Shown here: piece by piece, positions 24,438 to 35,790 of the stretch
Numbering within the stretch: position 1 is the first letter of the stretch
Layout of the letters: each line of letters begins with the position of its first letter
Assembly (NCBI GenBank): GCA_902557575.1
Contig: CACEAR010000001.1
Location: 534,674-571,897 of the forward strand
Length of the DNA stretch: 37,224 nt
Direction: 5' to 3'
Source: an uncultured SAR86 cluster bacterium
Lineage (GTDB): Bacteria > Pseudomonadota > Gammaproteobacteria > Magnimaribacterales > D2472
Program-made: the position numbers and the translations under genes
The notes under the pieces: generated by a model
What the model saw: only the letters and a program-made list of their open reading frames with translations
Told to the model about the DNA's origin: nothing
Database searches by the model: none

Positions 24438-24938
24438 ATGCAGAATTACGAAATAGCTTTAATAATTAATCCTGATCTTTCAAAGGATATTGATAAGTTT
24501 TTTACTAGTTTTGAAAAACTATTATCAGATAATAATTTTTCCATATCTAGGTTAGAAGATGTGGGAAGAAGAAAGCTTGCATACTCAATAGATGACCATA
24601 ACAAAGGCCACTACCTTTTCTATTATGTAGAAGGTACCCCAGAAAATGTATCTGAAATTGAAAACAAGATAAAGTTTAACGATATGATAATTAGACATTT
24701 ATTCGTAAAAATTAATAATGTTCCAGACTTTGAATCTGATCTGAAAGAGGACTCTGCGAAAGAAGAGGATAAACCCAAAAAAGCTACAAAATCAGCTGAC
24801 AAAGAAGAAGAAACAAAAAAAGATGATGACAAAAAATCAGATGATGCTAAGGAAACCGCAGACGAAGTGGGCGAAGAGGAAAAAGTAACTGAAGACAAAC
24901 AAGCTGAAAATGAAAAAGAGGAGACTAAGGATGAGTAA
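24438..24938 (+). CDS. rpsF: 30S ribosomal protein S6 with a long charged C-terminal tail
   Basis: 166 residues; the S6 fold occupies about 1-96 ([15 protein letters not shown] at the start, [21 protein letters not shown], then IIRHLFVKI). The remaining 70 residues are a low-complexity tail: residues 101-166 contain 29 Asp/Glu and 16 Lys. Typical S6 is 95-135 residues; E. coli S6 receives extra glutamates from RimK after translation, whereas here a much longer acidic tail is encoded directly. It binds S18 on the small subunit platform. AGGG precedes the ATG. Confidence 0.96.
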   Translation: MQNYEIALIINPDLSKDIDKFFTSFEKLLSDNNFSISRLEDVGRRKLAYSIDDHNKGHYLFYYVEGTPENVSEIENKIKFNDMIIRHLFVKINNVPDFESDLKEDSAKEEDKPKKATKSADKEEETKKDDDKKSDDAKETADEVGEEEKVTEDKQAENEKEETKDE

Positions 24939-25122
24939 TCTCGATTCAAAATTTATAAATTATAAAAACATTGATTTACTTAAGAGGTACATCACCGAAA
25001 CTGGAAAAATCGTACCCGGAAGAGTTTCTGGAGTAACCTCTTCTCAGCAAAGAAAAATTACAAAAGCAATTAAGGTTGCCAGATATATGGCTCTATTGCC
25101 ATATACAGATTCACATAACTAA
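24931..25122 (+). CDS. rpsR: 30S ribosomal protein S18
   Basis: 63 residues from the ATG at 24931, which has a strong AGAGGAG seven bases upstream inside rpsF. The core [20 protein letters not shown] and the end [14 protein letters not shown] are standard S18. An in-frame ATG at 24910 would add MKKRRLR, which lines up in position and charge with the basic RRRKFCR segment of E. coli S18; it lacks a good ribosome binding site. The start is therefore uncertain between the two, but the stop is secure. S18 pairs with S6 encoded just upstream. Confidence 0.93.
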   Translation: MSNLDSKFINYKNIDLLKRYITETGKIVPGRVSGVTSSQQRKITKAIKVARYMALLPYTDSHN

Positions 25123-25124
25123 AT

Positions 25125-25571
25125 ATGAAAATTATATTGCTAGATAAAATTATTCGCCTTGGTGACATTGGTGATGTTGTTAATGTGAAGTCAGGGTTTG
25201 CAAGAAATTATTTAATACCTCAAAAAAAAGCAATGTTTGCTAATGAAGAGAATATAAAGATAGTTGAAGCAAAAAAAGCAGAATTAGCAGCAGAATCTGA
25301 AGATCTTAAAGTTCAAGCTCAAGCAGCAGCAGATGCTGTATCCGGTATAGAGGTAGTAATCAAAGTTGCTGTTTCCGAAGAAGGCTCTATGTATGGCTCA
25401 ATTGGGACTAGAGAAATAGAAGAAGCATGTCAGTCATCAGATATTCAGATTGATAAGAGCCAAGTTCAACTGCCAGAGGGCCCCATTAAGGAAATAGGCG
25501 AGCATTCAGTAACAATATCCTTCCACCAAGAGGTTTCAACCGAAATCACAGTAAAAGTAGAATCAGAGTAG
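25125..25571 (+). CDS. rplI: 50S ribosomal protein L9
   Basis: 148 residues, the usual length. N-terminal domain MKIILLDKIIRLGDIGDVVN, VKSGFARNYLIPQKKAM, a long connecting helix rich in Ala, Glu and Lys (about 45-75), and the C-terminal domain ending in STEITVKVESE. It starts 2 bp after rpsR, completing the standard rpsF-rpsR-rplI operon; priB is absent. Confidence 0.97.
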   Translation: MKIILLDKIIRLGDIGDVVNVKSGFARNYLIPQKKAMFANEENIKIVEAKKAELAAESEDLKVQAQAAADAVSGIEVVIKVAVSEEGSMYGSIGTREIEEACQSSDIQIDKSQVQLPEGPIKEIGEHSVTISFHQEVSTEITVKVESE

Positions 25572-25599
25572 TTGTTTATTTTTGAATATGATGTAAAAA
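25572..25599 (+). promoter_or_regulatory. Possible dnaB promoter
   Basis: TTGTTT (25572-25577) and TAAAAA (25594-25599) separated by 16 bp in the 38-bp rplI-dnaB gap. The match is moderate, and dnaB has no visible ribosome binding site before its ATG at 25610. Confidence 0.3.
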
Positions 25600-25609
25600 T
25601 CATAAACCC

Positions 25610-27007
25610 ATGTCAGAAATAACTATTAATTTTAATGAACAAGCTAGAGAAGCTGAAAAAGCTGTCTTAGGTGGATTGATGTTAGAGACTGAAAGATTTG
25701 ATTCAGTCGTACTGAAGATTTCTGACCAAGATTTTCATGGCAAAGATCATCAACTAATATTTGAAAGTATGGGCGAGCTTATTAATGAAAGTAAGCCATT
25801 GGATCCTTTGACGGTTTCAGAAAAACTCGACAGCAAAAATCTCCTAAATAAAATTGGCGGTAAGGATTATTTAATTTCTCTTGCTACTGAAACTCCAACT
25901 GCTGCCAACCTAGAGGCATATGCAGATATCATCCGCCAAAGATCTGTAGCTAGACAGCTAATGAAGGCAAATTCAGAGATTGCTGAACTTATAAATAATC
26001 CTCAAGGAATGGATGGATTCAACCTTCTCGATGAAGCTGAAAGAAAAATATTTTCTTTAAATGAAGAAGCTAATCGCTCACAGTCAAGCATTGAATCTAT
26101 GAAAGATCTTGTTCCAAGGTCAATAGATAGACTTCATCAGCTTGCTGAAAGTGGATCAAACTTGCTTGGAAGCTCTACTGGTTTTAAGGGTATAGATAAT
26201 AAATTGCAGGGCTTACAGGATGGCGATTTAATAGTTATTGCAGGTAGACCAAGCATGGGTAAAACAGCTTTCGCAATGAATATTGCTGAAAATGTTATAA
26301 AGGGAAAGGATGAGGATGTTGGTGCAGTATTAGTCTTCAGTTTAGAGATGCCAGCAGAATCATTAACTACCAGATTGCTATCAGGAATGGCAAAGCTAGA
26401 TCAGCAGGCTGTGAGATCAGGAAGACTAGACAATAAGCAAGTCACAAGAGTTGTAGAGGAAAGTAAGAAACTTAAAGAACTTCCTCTATATATAGATGAT
26501 AGCTCTCTACTTTCACCAATGGAACTTCGCGCACGAGCAAGAAGAATGAATAGACAGCTACCAAATGGGTTATCTTTAATAGTTGTTGATTACTTACAGC
26601 TTATGCAAGTTCCTGGATCACTTGAAAACCGAGTCAATCAAATTTCAGAAATCTCAAGATCACTGAAATCTCTTGCAAGAGAGCTAAATATTCCTGTTAT
26701 TGCTTTATCTCAACTAAGTAGAGCAGTTGAACAAAGAAATGATAAGCAGCCTATGATGGCTGATCTCAGAGACTCAGGAGCGATTGAACAGGATGCAGAT
26801 GTAATATTGTTTATTTACCGTGACGAGGTTTACAACAAAGAAGACCCAAACAATAAAAATATAGCTAAAATAATTATAGGTAAACAAAGAAATGGACCCA
26901 TTGGCGATGTTACTCTGACTTTCTTGAAGGAGTATGCAAAGTTTGTTGACTACATTCCAGAAGATAAGCTCCCAGAGGAAGGTCTTTACAGTAAGTTTGA
27001 TAAGTAA
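25610..27007 (+). CDS. dnaB: Replicative DNA helicase DnaB
   Basis: 465 residues, close to 471 in E. coli. N-terminal helical domain begins EAEKAVLGGLMLE; the RecA-like domain carries Walker A GRPSMGKT (212-219), the Walker B region LIVVDYLQLMQV and QISEISRSLKSLARELN. It is the hexameric helicase that unwinds DNA at the fork. No intein interrupts it. Its stop shares a base with the alr start (TAATG), preserving the dnaB-alr pair known in Pseudomonas and Escherichia. Confidence 0.98.
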   Translation: MSEITINFNEQAREAEKAVLGGLMLETERFDSVVLKISDQDFHGKDHQLIFESMGELINESKPLDPLTVSEKLDSKNLLNKIGGKDYLISLATETPTAANLEAYADIIRQRSVARQLMKANSEIAELINNPQGMDGFNLLDEAERKIFSLNEEANRSQSSIESMKDLVPRSIDRLHQLAESGSNLLGSSTGFKGIDNKLQGLQDGDLIVIAGRPSMGKTAFAMNIAENVIKGKDEDVGAVLVFSLEMPAESLTTRLLSGMAKLDQQAVRSGRLDNKQVTRVVEESKKLKELPLYIDDSSLLSPMELRARARRMNRQLPNGLSLIVVDYLQLMQVPGSLENRVNQISEISRSLKSLARELNIPVIALSQLSRAVEQRNDKQPMMADLRDSGAIEQDADVILFIYRDEVYNKEDPNNKNIAKIIIGKQRNGPIGDVTLTFLKEYAKFVDYIPEDKLPEEGLYSKFDK

Positions 27008-28059
27008 TGACAACTTATTCTGCAGAGCTAATCGTCGATAGCTCTAAAATTATTAGTAATATTTCACATCTAAAATCACTTATGAGCAGTGATTCAAGAT
27101 TTATGTTCATTGTAAAAAGTAATGCATATGGACACAGTTTAAAAGAGATTGTAAAAAATCTTGAAAGCTATGTTGATGCTTTTGGTGTCGTTAGAATGGA
27201 AGAAGCTATTTTAGTTAGAAAAGCTACAAGTAAGCCTATTCTTCTTATGCAAGGTATTTATACAGAGAATGAAATAAAAACAGCTAAAGAAAATAATATA
27301 CAAATAGTTATCCATAAAATGAGCCAATTTGAGTTAATTGGTAAGAATGATAGTGAGCTTGGCCTTTGGATAAAGATAAATACTGGCATGAATAGATTAG
27401 GACTTTCACAAGAAGAATTAAAATTAGTCTACAAAAAGGGGATTATAAATTCAGATTCTGTACTTATGACACATATGGCATGTGGAGATGATCCGGATGA
27501 TCCAATGAATAAGATGCAAATAAACAACTTTGAAAAAGCTTTTAACTTGGTTGAGAGAAAAACGAAAAGAAGTATTTGCAATAGCGCATGCTTAATAAAT
27601 TTTCCTGAACTTTCATTTGATTGGGTAAGGTCAGGTATAGCTGCTTATGGTGGAGAATTTAAAAATTTAAACCTTAAAACAGCGATGACATTCAGAGCCC
27701 CAATAATTTCGATAAGAAACATAAGAAAAGGAGATAGGGTTGGGTATGGTGGAAGAAAGAAAGCATCCAAGGATATGAGAATTGCGATAGTCTACGCCGG
27801 GTATGCTGACGGAATCCCGCAGACAACAGTTGATGGGACCAAAGTTTTGGTAAATGACAAACAGGCAGAGATTTTTGGTAGAGTGAGTATGGATTTAGTA
27901 TCAATAGATATCACAAATCTTCCTCAAGTCTCTGAAAATGATCTTGTTTCATTCTGGTCTGAAGAACTTCCAATCAATGAATTTTCAAACAATAATGGAT
28001 TGATTTCATATGAGCTTATGACTAGAATCAGTAGCAGAGTAAATGTAAAAGTAATTTAA
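27007..28059 (+). CDS. alr: Alanine racemase
   Basis: 350 residues of the fold III PLP-dependent racemase family. The PLP lysine is K37 in IVKSNAYGHSL, and the second catalytic base is Y247 in RVGYGGR. INTGMNRLGL and IFGRVSMDLVSIDIT are further hallmarks. It supplies D-alanine for Ddl and thus feeds the dcw-encoded pathway. The next gene begins with no gap. Confidence 0.96.
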   Translation: MTTYSAELIVDSSKIISNISHLKSLMSSDSRFMFIVKSNAYGHSLKEIVKNLESYVDAFGVVRMEEAILVRKATSKPILLMQGIYTENEIKTAKENNIQIVIHKMSQFELIGKNDSELGLWIKINTGMNRLGLSQEELKLVYKKGIINSDSVLMTHMACGDDPDDPMNKMQINNFEKAFNLVERKTKRSICNSACLINFPELSFDWVRSGIAAYGGEFKNLNLKTAMTFRAPIISIRNIRKGDRVGYGGRKKASKDMRIAIVYAGYADGIPQTTVDGTKVLVNDKQAEIFGRVSMDLVSIDITNLPQVSENDLVSFWSEELPINEFSNNNGLISYELMTRISSRVNVKVI

Positions 28060-29151
28060 ATGAAAATTAATTATCTTAATAATACACCCAGAAAGGTAAT
28101 CGACTCAGACGACTTGCCTGACTATATGTCAGAGAATGATGTTACCGATGTTGTTGAAATTTTTAATACGCCTTTAACGGGATCATATAATTGGGACTAT
28201 ACAATTCAAGATAATAGAATAAAAAAGCTTTACGAGTTAGGTAAAGAGCTTAACTGGAATTCTAATATGGATATTAACTGGGATAGACCCGTGGTTCATT
28301 TAGATGAACCACCTCCAATCTTTTGGGATGATTATGAGCCTTATATAAAGATGTCAGACAAAGAAAAATTGAGATTTCTTAGACATAGACAGGCATGGAG
28401 CATGAGTCAGTTCCTGCATGGTGAGCAGGGAGCTTTACTTGTGGCATCCCAGCTAACTAGCTGTGCACCAACTTATAATGCAAAGCTTTATGCAGCTTCA
28501 CAAACTTTCGATGAAGCTAGACATGTGGAAAGCTTTAATAGATATGTTCAATCGAGAATGGAGCTCATGTATCCAATTGGCAATGCTCTTAAATCAATTT
28601 TAGATAAGATCCTTACAGATCCAAGATGGGATCTTAAGTTCATTGGGATGCAATTAATTATCGAAGGGCTGGCACTAGCAGCTTTTAGAACCTCAAGGGA
28701 CTTAACACCTGATCCTGTCTTAAAAGATATGCTTGATTTAATAATCCGAGATGAAGCAAGACATGTTACTTTTGGTATTAATTATTTAGAAGAGTTTGTA
28801 ACAACTTTATCCGAAAAAGAGATTGAAGAAAGAGCCCAGTTTGCCTATGAGGCATGCTACTTAAGCAAAGAAAGACTTGTTTCCATAGAAGTCTATGAAC
28901 ATTTTGGTTGGAATGTTGAAGATGCAAGACAATTTCAGCTAAGTTCTGAAATAATGCAAACATTCCAAAAACTTCTGTTTCAAAGGGTTATGCCAAATCT
29001 TAAGAGAATTGGACTACTCACTGATTCAATTAGACCAAAATTCGAGAAACTCGGTATTCTTGAGTATGAAGATGATGCAAGTGATGCTGACATTGATTGG
29101 GCTGATCTATCAAGACCATTATTCAAAGAAACTGCAGAGTTAGCACCATAA
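28060..29151 (+). CDS. Ferritin-like diiron protein of unknown substrate
   Basis: 363 residues. The four-helix diiron pattern is clear: E122 (HGEQGAL), E152-H155 (DEARH), E202 (IIEGLAL) and E232-H235 (DEARH), that is E, ExxH, E, ExxH, as in ribonucleotide reductase small subunits and ferritin-like oxygenases. There is no obvious R2-type radical tyrosine context, and no large subunit gene lies nearby, so a diiron oxygenase or an iron/oxygen-handling protein is more likely than NrdB. Starts directly after the alr stop codon; function is not evident from context. Confidence 0.75.
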   Translation: MKINYLNNTPRKVIDSDDLPDYMSENDVTDVVEIFNTPLTGSYNWDYTIQDNRIKKLYELGKELNWNSNMDINWDRPVVHLDEPPPIFWDDYEPYIKMSDKEKLRFLRHRQAWSMSQFLHGEQGALLVASQLTSCAPTYNAKLYAASQTFDEARHVESFNRYVQSRMELMYPIGNALKSILDKILTDPRWDLKFIGMQLIIEGLALAAFRTSRDLTPDPVLKDMLDLIIRDEARHVTFGINYLEEFVTTLSEKEIEERAQFAYEACYLSKERLVSIEVYEHFGWNVEDARQFQLSSEIMQTFQKLLFQRVMPNLKRIGLLTDSIRPKFEKLGILEYEDDASDADIDWADLSRPLFKETAELAP

Positions 29152-29159
29152 AGCATTTA

Positions 29160-29165
29160 TATAAT
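29160..29165 (+). promoter_or_regulatory. Possible -10 element for the pyrG operon
   Basis: A perfect TATAAT stands at 29160-29165 in the 57-bp gap before pyrG. I cannot see a good -35; the closest (TTAGCA, 29140-29145) is too near. An extended or activator-dependent promoter is possible. Confidence 0.3.
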
Positions 29166-29199
29166 CTTTAATATCTGTTATTCTGTTATCCCATCATGA

Positions 29200-31679
<2,480 letters not shown>

Positions 31680-31680
31680 A

Positions 31681-32952
31681 ATGCCCAAAATTGAAAATCT
31701 AACCTCCATTCAAGTTCTGGATTCAAGAGGACTTCCCACAATTTCTACTGAAATATTGTTAGATGATGGGACTAGATCAGTTGCAATGGTACCTAGCGGC
31801 GCTTCAACTGGCGAAAAAGAAGCTCTTGAACTTCGAGATGGAGGTCAAGCATTCCTTGGAAAAGGCGTAACAAAAGCCATAGATAATGTTAATGATCGCA
31901 TAAAGAATTCTCTTATAGGACAGAATCCACTTGACCAAGATCATATCGATCAAATCTTAAATAACTTAGATGGTACAAGTGACAAATCTAATCTTGGAGC
32001 TAATGCAATTCTTTCTGTATCAATAGCTTCTGCAAAAGCATCATCTAAATCAGAGAATTTAGATTTACATAATTATTTTAACATTTTACTTGGTAATAAA
32101 ATGGGCAAAACAATTGATCAAGTTATTCCAATACCCATGTTAAATATTCTTAACGGTGGTGAGCATGCCGACAACAATATCGATATACAAGAATTCATGA
32201 TTATTCCAAAAGGAGCTGTTAATTTTTCGCAAGCCATGCAGTGGTCTTCTGAGATATATTGGAATCTTAAATCTATTCTTAAAGAAAAAGGCCTATCAAC
32301 TGCAGTAGGTGATGAAGGGGGGTTTGCTCCAAATCTCAACACAAATAGAGAAGCTCTTGAGTTAATAGCAAGGGCGGTAGATAAAACTGATCTTAAGTTA
32401 GGTTCAGATATCTGTATATCCTTAGATTGTGCTGCAAGTGAATTTTATGAAAATGGCACTTATCATCTTAAGGGTGAAGATAGAGAGCTTACTAGTTCAG
32501 AATTTGCTGAATATTTAGAGGGTTTGGCAAATGATTTCCCAATAATATCTATTGAAGATGGGATGGATGAAAATGATCTAGAGGGATGGAAACTGCTTAC
32601 TAAACAAATTGGAAAAAAATGTCAGCTTGTTGGTGATGATCTGTTTGTTACAAATCCTGAAGTCCTCAAAAAAGGAATAATTGATGAGATTGCTAATTCA
32701 GTTTTAATAAAATATAACCAAATTGGAACAATATCAGAAACACTTGAAACGATTTCTATTGCCTTAAATAACGACTATCAAAATATTATTTCGCACAGAT
32801 CTGGAGAGACCGAGGACTCATCAATTTCTGATCTCGCAGTTGGAACAGGAGCCGGTCAAATTAAAACGGGAGCACCATGCAGATCTGAAAGGGTTGCAAA
32901 ATATAATAGGCTTTATTGGATTGATAAGAAAAATAGCTTTTCATATGGCTGA
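31681..32952 (+). CDS. eno: Enolase
   Basis: 423 residues, close to 432 in E. coli. Hallmarks: VLDSRGLPTISTEI, PSGASTGEKEALELRDG, GGEHADNNIDIQEFMI, VGDEGGFAPNL, SIEDGMDENDLEGW, VGDDLFVTNPEVL, LIKYNQIGTISET and the signature HRSGETEDSSISDLAVG. It interconverts 2-phosphoglycerate and phosphoenolpyruvate, the latter also a substrate of KdsA upstream. Begins one base after the kdsA stop. Confidence 0.98.
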   Translation: MPKIENLTSIQVLDSRGLPTISTEILLDDGTRSVAMVPSGASTGEKEALELRDGGQAFLGKGVTKAIDNVNDRIKNSLIGQNPLDQDHIDQILNNLDGTSDKSNLGANAILSVSIASAKASSKSENLDLHNYFNILLGNKMGKTIDQVIPIPMLNILNGGEHADNNIDIQEFMIIPKGAVNFSQAMQWSSEIYWNLKSILKEKGLSTAVGDEGGFAPNLNTNREALELIARAVDKTDLKLGSDICISLDCAASEFYENGTYHLKGEDRELTSSEFAEYLEGLANDFPIISIEDGMDENDLEGWKLLTKQIGKKCQLVGDDLFVTNPEVLKKGIIDEIANSVLIKYNQIGTISETLETISIALNNDYQNIISHRSGETEDSSISDLAVGTGAGQIKTGAPCRSERVAKYNRLYWIDKKNSFSYG

Positions 32953-33251
32953 TGATGAGATTAGCTCCTTTAATTATAATTTTATTTTTCTTTCTTATTG
33001 CAGCTCTTTTGTATTCATTATTTTTCAGTGAAAGTGGTATTAATGAGAGAAATATGATTGTTGAGAGCAACAAAGAGTTGCTAGAAGAAAATCAAAGACT
33101 AATGAATGAAAATAAAAAGTTATCTGAAAGTATTAAACAAGCTCAAGAAAACCCAAATATGCATATTGAAAATATTGCTCGTGAAAAATTTAACCTCACT
33201 ATGCCTGATGAAGAGTTCATAGTTTTTGAAGAAGAGGGTGAAAATGAATAA
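32952..33251 (+). CDS. ftsB: Cell division protein FtsB
   Basis: 99 residues: membrane helix (about 4-24), then a coiled-coil of Asn/Glu/Leu-rich heptads (about 35-70) and the conserved end IENIAREKFNLTMPDEEFIVF. Partner of FtsL and FtsQ. Start shares a base with the eno TGA; the second ATG at 32955 is equally possible. eno–ftsB–ispD is a fixed gammaproteobacterial order, which supports the assignment despite low sequence constraint. Confidence 0.92.
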   Translation: MMRLAPLIIILFFFLIAALLYSLFFSESGINERNMIVESNKELLEENQRLMNENKKLSESIKQAQENPNMHIENIAREKFNLTMPDEEFIVFEEEGENE

Positions 33252-34377
33252 CAACCTTTTGGTAATTATTCCATGTGCTGGAATAGGTAATAGATTTTCG
33301 TCACAAATTGAAAAACAGCATGCTAGTTTGGGAGACTTATCAGTTATTGAGACAACTTTAGATACTTTTATGATGTTTAAGCCTGCTTCAAAGATTGTGG
33401 TTGTTGTAAAAGATCCAGAAAGTTTCCAAAAAAAAATAAGTATCAAACTAGATGAAAGATTCTCAATTGTAAGTGGAGGAAATTCCAGGTCAGAATCTGT
33501 ACTAAACGGAATTAGGAGTGAAAATATTGAAAAATATGATTATGTAATGACTCATGATGGAGTGAGACCATATATTGACCTTGATTCTTTAGAAAAGATA
33601 TATACATCTATCTTGGAATCTGATTATGATTGTATTTTTTATGGGATAAAGCCAAAAGATTCAATTAAAAGATTAGAGGGAGGATCTTGTAAGGCTGAAG
33701 AAAGAGATAATTTTATTTTAGTTCAAACACCTCAAATCTGTGAATCTAAGAAATTAAAGAACGCTCTTGAAGTACTAACTTCGAAAAATATTTATCCTAC
33801 TGATGAGAGCTCAGCAATGGAGAACTCTGGATATAGTGTAAATTTTATTGAGGGGTCGCAAAAAAATATAAAAATTACTTTTCAAGAGGATTTAGTAAAA
33901 AAGGATATTCTTATTGGGAATGGGTTTGATTTACACAGATTTTGTGAGGGAAATTCAATAGTCTTTGGTGGAGTAAAATTTCCATTCGAATTTGGAATTG
34001 AAGCAATATCCGATGGCGATGTAATTTTACATTCTTTAGCTGACTCAATTTTAGGTGCATTATCTGAAGGCGATATTGGAACTTCTTTTCCAGAAGATGA
34101 CCCAAATAGTAAAGATTTAGATAGTCGAGAAATAATTACACACTGCTTGGATTTGATGAAAAAGAGGGGATATCATCTAAATAATATAGATATCACAGTT
34201 ATATCTGAGATCCCAAAAATTAGTCCAATTAGGAATCAGATCATAAAATCTTTATCTGAAATTTTTTCAATTGATTCAAGTAAAATAGGTTTGAAAGGCT
34301 CAACTATGGAAAAAATTGGAACAATCGGAAAAGAGCAGGCTCTTGCAGTAATGACATCTGTAACACTAAAGCGATAA
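33244..34377 (+). CDS. ispDF: Bifunctional IspD-IspF isoprenoid enzyme (fusion)
   Basis: 377 residues from the ATG at 33244, preceded by GAGGG; an in-frame TTG at 33226 is a weaker start. Residues 1-220 are IspD (cytidylyltransferase): PCAGIGNRF with R17 and K24, then THDGVRPYI and VQTPQICES. Residues 222-377 are IspF (MECDP synthase): GNGFDLHRF with metal ligands D229 and H231, H263 in the DVILHSLADS block, and KGSTMEKIGTIGK. Together they catalyse steps 3 and 5 of the MEP pathway. Separate adjacent genes are normal in gammaproteobacteria; here the IspD stop is absent. Overlaps ftsB by 8 bp. Confidence 0.96.
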   Translation: MNNNLLVIIPCAGIGNRFSSQIEKQHASLGDLSVIETTLDTFMMFKPASKIVVVVKDPESFQKKISIKLDERFSIVSGGNSRSESVLNGIRSENIEKYDYVMTHDGVRPYIDLDSLEKIYTSILESDYDCIFYGIKPKDSIKRLEGGSCKAEERDNFILVQTPQICESKKLKNALEVLTSKNIYPTDESSAMENSGYSVNFIEGSQKNIKITFQEDLVKKDILIGNGFDLHRFCEGNSIVFGGVKFPFEFGIEAISDGDVILHSLADSILGALSEGDIGTSFPEDDPNSKDLDSREIITHCLDLMKKRGYHLNNIDITVISEIPKISPIRNQIIKSLSEIFSIDSSKIGLKGSTMEKIGTIGKEQALAVMTSVTLKR

Positions 34378-34379
34378 AT

Positions 34380-35132
34380 ATGAATATTCTTCTTACAAAC
34401 GATGATGGTTTTGATGCTGATGGAATTAAGGCCATTAGAACTGCATTAGAAAAGAGTCATAATGTCTATGTTGTAGCTCCAGAAAAAAATTGCAGTGGCC
34501 TTAGTGCATCTATCTCGTACATGAAAGAAATTGAAATCAAGAAGGAATCAGAAAGACTTTACATTGTTAAAGGAACTCCAGCTGATTGCGCATATATTGG
34601 CTTATTAAATCTTCTAAATGATGAAATAGATGTACTTGTATCAGGCATCAATCTTGGAGCAAATATTGGGAATGATGTTTTGTATTCTGGGACTGTAGGA
34701 GCTGCGCTTGGAGGAAGAAAGCTTAAGTATCCGCCAATTGCAATTTCTTCATGTGAGTACAAGCCTAAATCTCTTGAGTTTATAGCAAATAAGTCATGTG
34801 AATTAGTTGAATTAATAACTTCTTTTGAAAAACAGGAAATTTTAAATAAAGTTGTAAATATAAACTTTCCTGATATTGATGAAAAATCTTATAAGGGCAT
34901 TAAAGTGGTTCCAATTGCTAAAAGAGATGTACCACCAACTCCTGATATTCTAAAAAACAATTCTGATATTCAATCATTTAGGTATGCGGCATCTGGAGCG
35001 CCAATAAAGGAAGATTTTCTTACCGATGCGGAGGCGGTGAAACTTGGGTATGTATCTATATCAATTTTAGATTATGAATTACTAGATCCTAATTTTAATA
35101 GTCTTGAGTTTGAGAACTTCTTAAATGAATAA
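34380..35132 (+). CDS. surE: 5'/3'-nucleotidase SurE
   Basis: 250 residues. The metal-binding N-terminus MNILLTNDDGFDADGIKA is canonical (D8, D9), followed by VVAPEKNCSGLSASIS, GTPADCAYIGL, VSGINLGANIGNDVLYSGTVGAALGG. It dephosphorylates nucleoside monophosphates and is part of the stationary-phase surE-pcm pair. truD, often between ispF and surE, is missing; only 2 bp separate the ispDF stop from this gene. Confidence 0.97.
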   Translation: MNILLTNDDGFDADGIKAIRTALEKSHNVYVVAPEKNCSGLSASISYMKEIEIKKESERLYIVKGTPADCAYIGLLNLLNDEIDVLVSGINLGANIGNDVLYSGTVGAALGGRKLKYPPIAISSCEYKPKSLEFIANKSCELVELITSFEKQEILNKVVNINFPDIDEKSYKGIKVVPIAKRDVPPTPDILKNNSDIQSFRYAASGAPIKEDFLTDAEAVKLGYVSISILDYELLDPNFNSLEFENFLNE

Positions 35133-35790
35133 CCCTAAAGCAATATATGAAAGACCGCTTGAAGAGATGATTGGAAAATTGCTTGAAATGGGCATCAAAG
35201 ACTTTAGTGTTTTAGATGCAATGAGAAGGGTGCCTAGACATATTTTTATTGATGAAGCCTTAAGGTCCAGAGCTTATGAAAATATGTCTTTACCTATTGG
35301 CTACAAACAAACCATATCGCAGCCATATATTGTTGCAAAAATGACAGAACTATTGGTTCGAAATTCAGCAAAACAAAATGAGAAATTTGAAAAGATTCTT
35401 GAGATAGGATCTGGTTGTGGATACCAATCTGCTGTTCTTTCTTACTTTGCTGACGAGGTGCATTCCGTGGAAAGAATTAAACAATTAGTTAGCAAGGCTC
35501 GTGAGAATCTATCAGATCTAAGAATTCATAATGTCTTAATTAAAAATAGAGATGGCTTTGAAGGTTGGGATGAAGAAATTAAATATGATGGCATTCTTTG
35601 TGCAGCAGCACCCCCAGAAATACCCAAAAGCCTTTTAGCTTTTTTAAAGGTTGGATGTTGTCTTGTTCTTCCAGTGGGTGGAAGCAAATCTCAGAAATTA
35701 AAAATAGTTACTAAAACTAAAAAGGGTTTTGATGAACAAGAATGCGAAAACGTTTCATTTGTTCCAATGCTAGGTGGTACTTCAAAATGA
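35125..35790 (+). CDS. pcm: Protein-L-isoaspartate O-methyltransferase
   Basis: 221 residues. MRRVPRHIFIDEALRSRAYE, LPIGYKQTISQPYIVAKMTELL and the SAM-binding ILEIGSGCGYQSAVLSYF are family hallmarks, as is LVLPVGG near the end. It repairs isoaspartyl residues in aged proteins. Overlaps surE by 8 bp. In most gammaproteobacteria nlpD and rpoS follow; here a DUF368 membrane protein does. Confidence 0.97.
   Translation: MNNPKAIYERPLEEMIGKLLEMGIKDFSVLDAMRRVPRHIFIDEALRSRAYENMSLPIGYKQTISQPYIVAKMTELLVRNSAKQNEKFEKILEIGSGCGYQSAVLSYFADEVHSVERIKQLVSKARENLSDLRIHNVLIKNRDGFEGWDEEIKYDGILCAAAPPEIPKSLLAFLKVGCCLVLPVGGSKSQKLKIVTKTKKGFDEQECENVSFVPMLGGTSK

Noticed and set aside
24623..24949. Minus-strand serine-rich frame of 108 codons
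   Set aside because: Mirror of the Lys/Glu-rich S6 tail; serine and phenylalanine runs are the antisense product of GAA/GAT/AAA codons.
28060..29151. Ribonucleotide reductase small subunit (NrdB)
   Set aside because: The diiron ligand pattern fits the superfamily, but there is no nrdA nearby and no convincing NrdB-specific sequence, so only a general diiron call is justified.
33120..33446. Minus-strand frame of 108 codons across ftsB and ispDF
   Set aside because: Shadow frame covering two well-identified overlapping genes.
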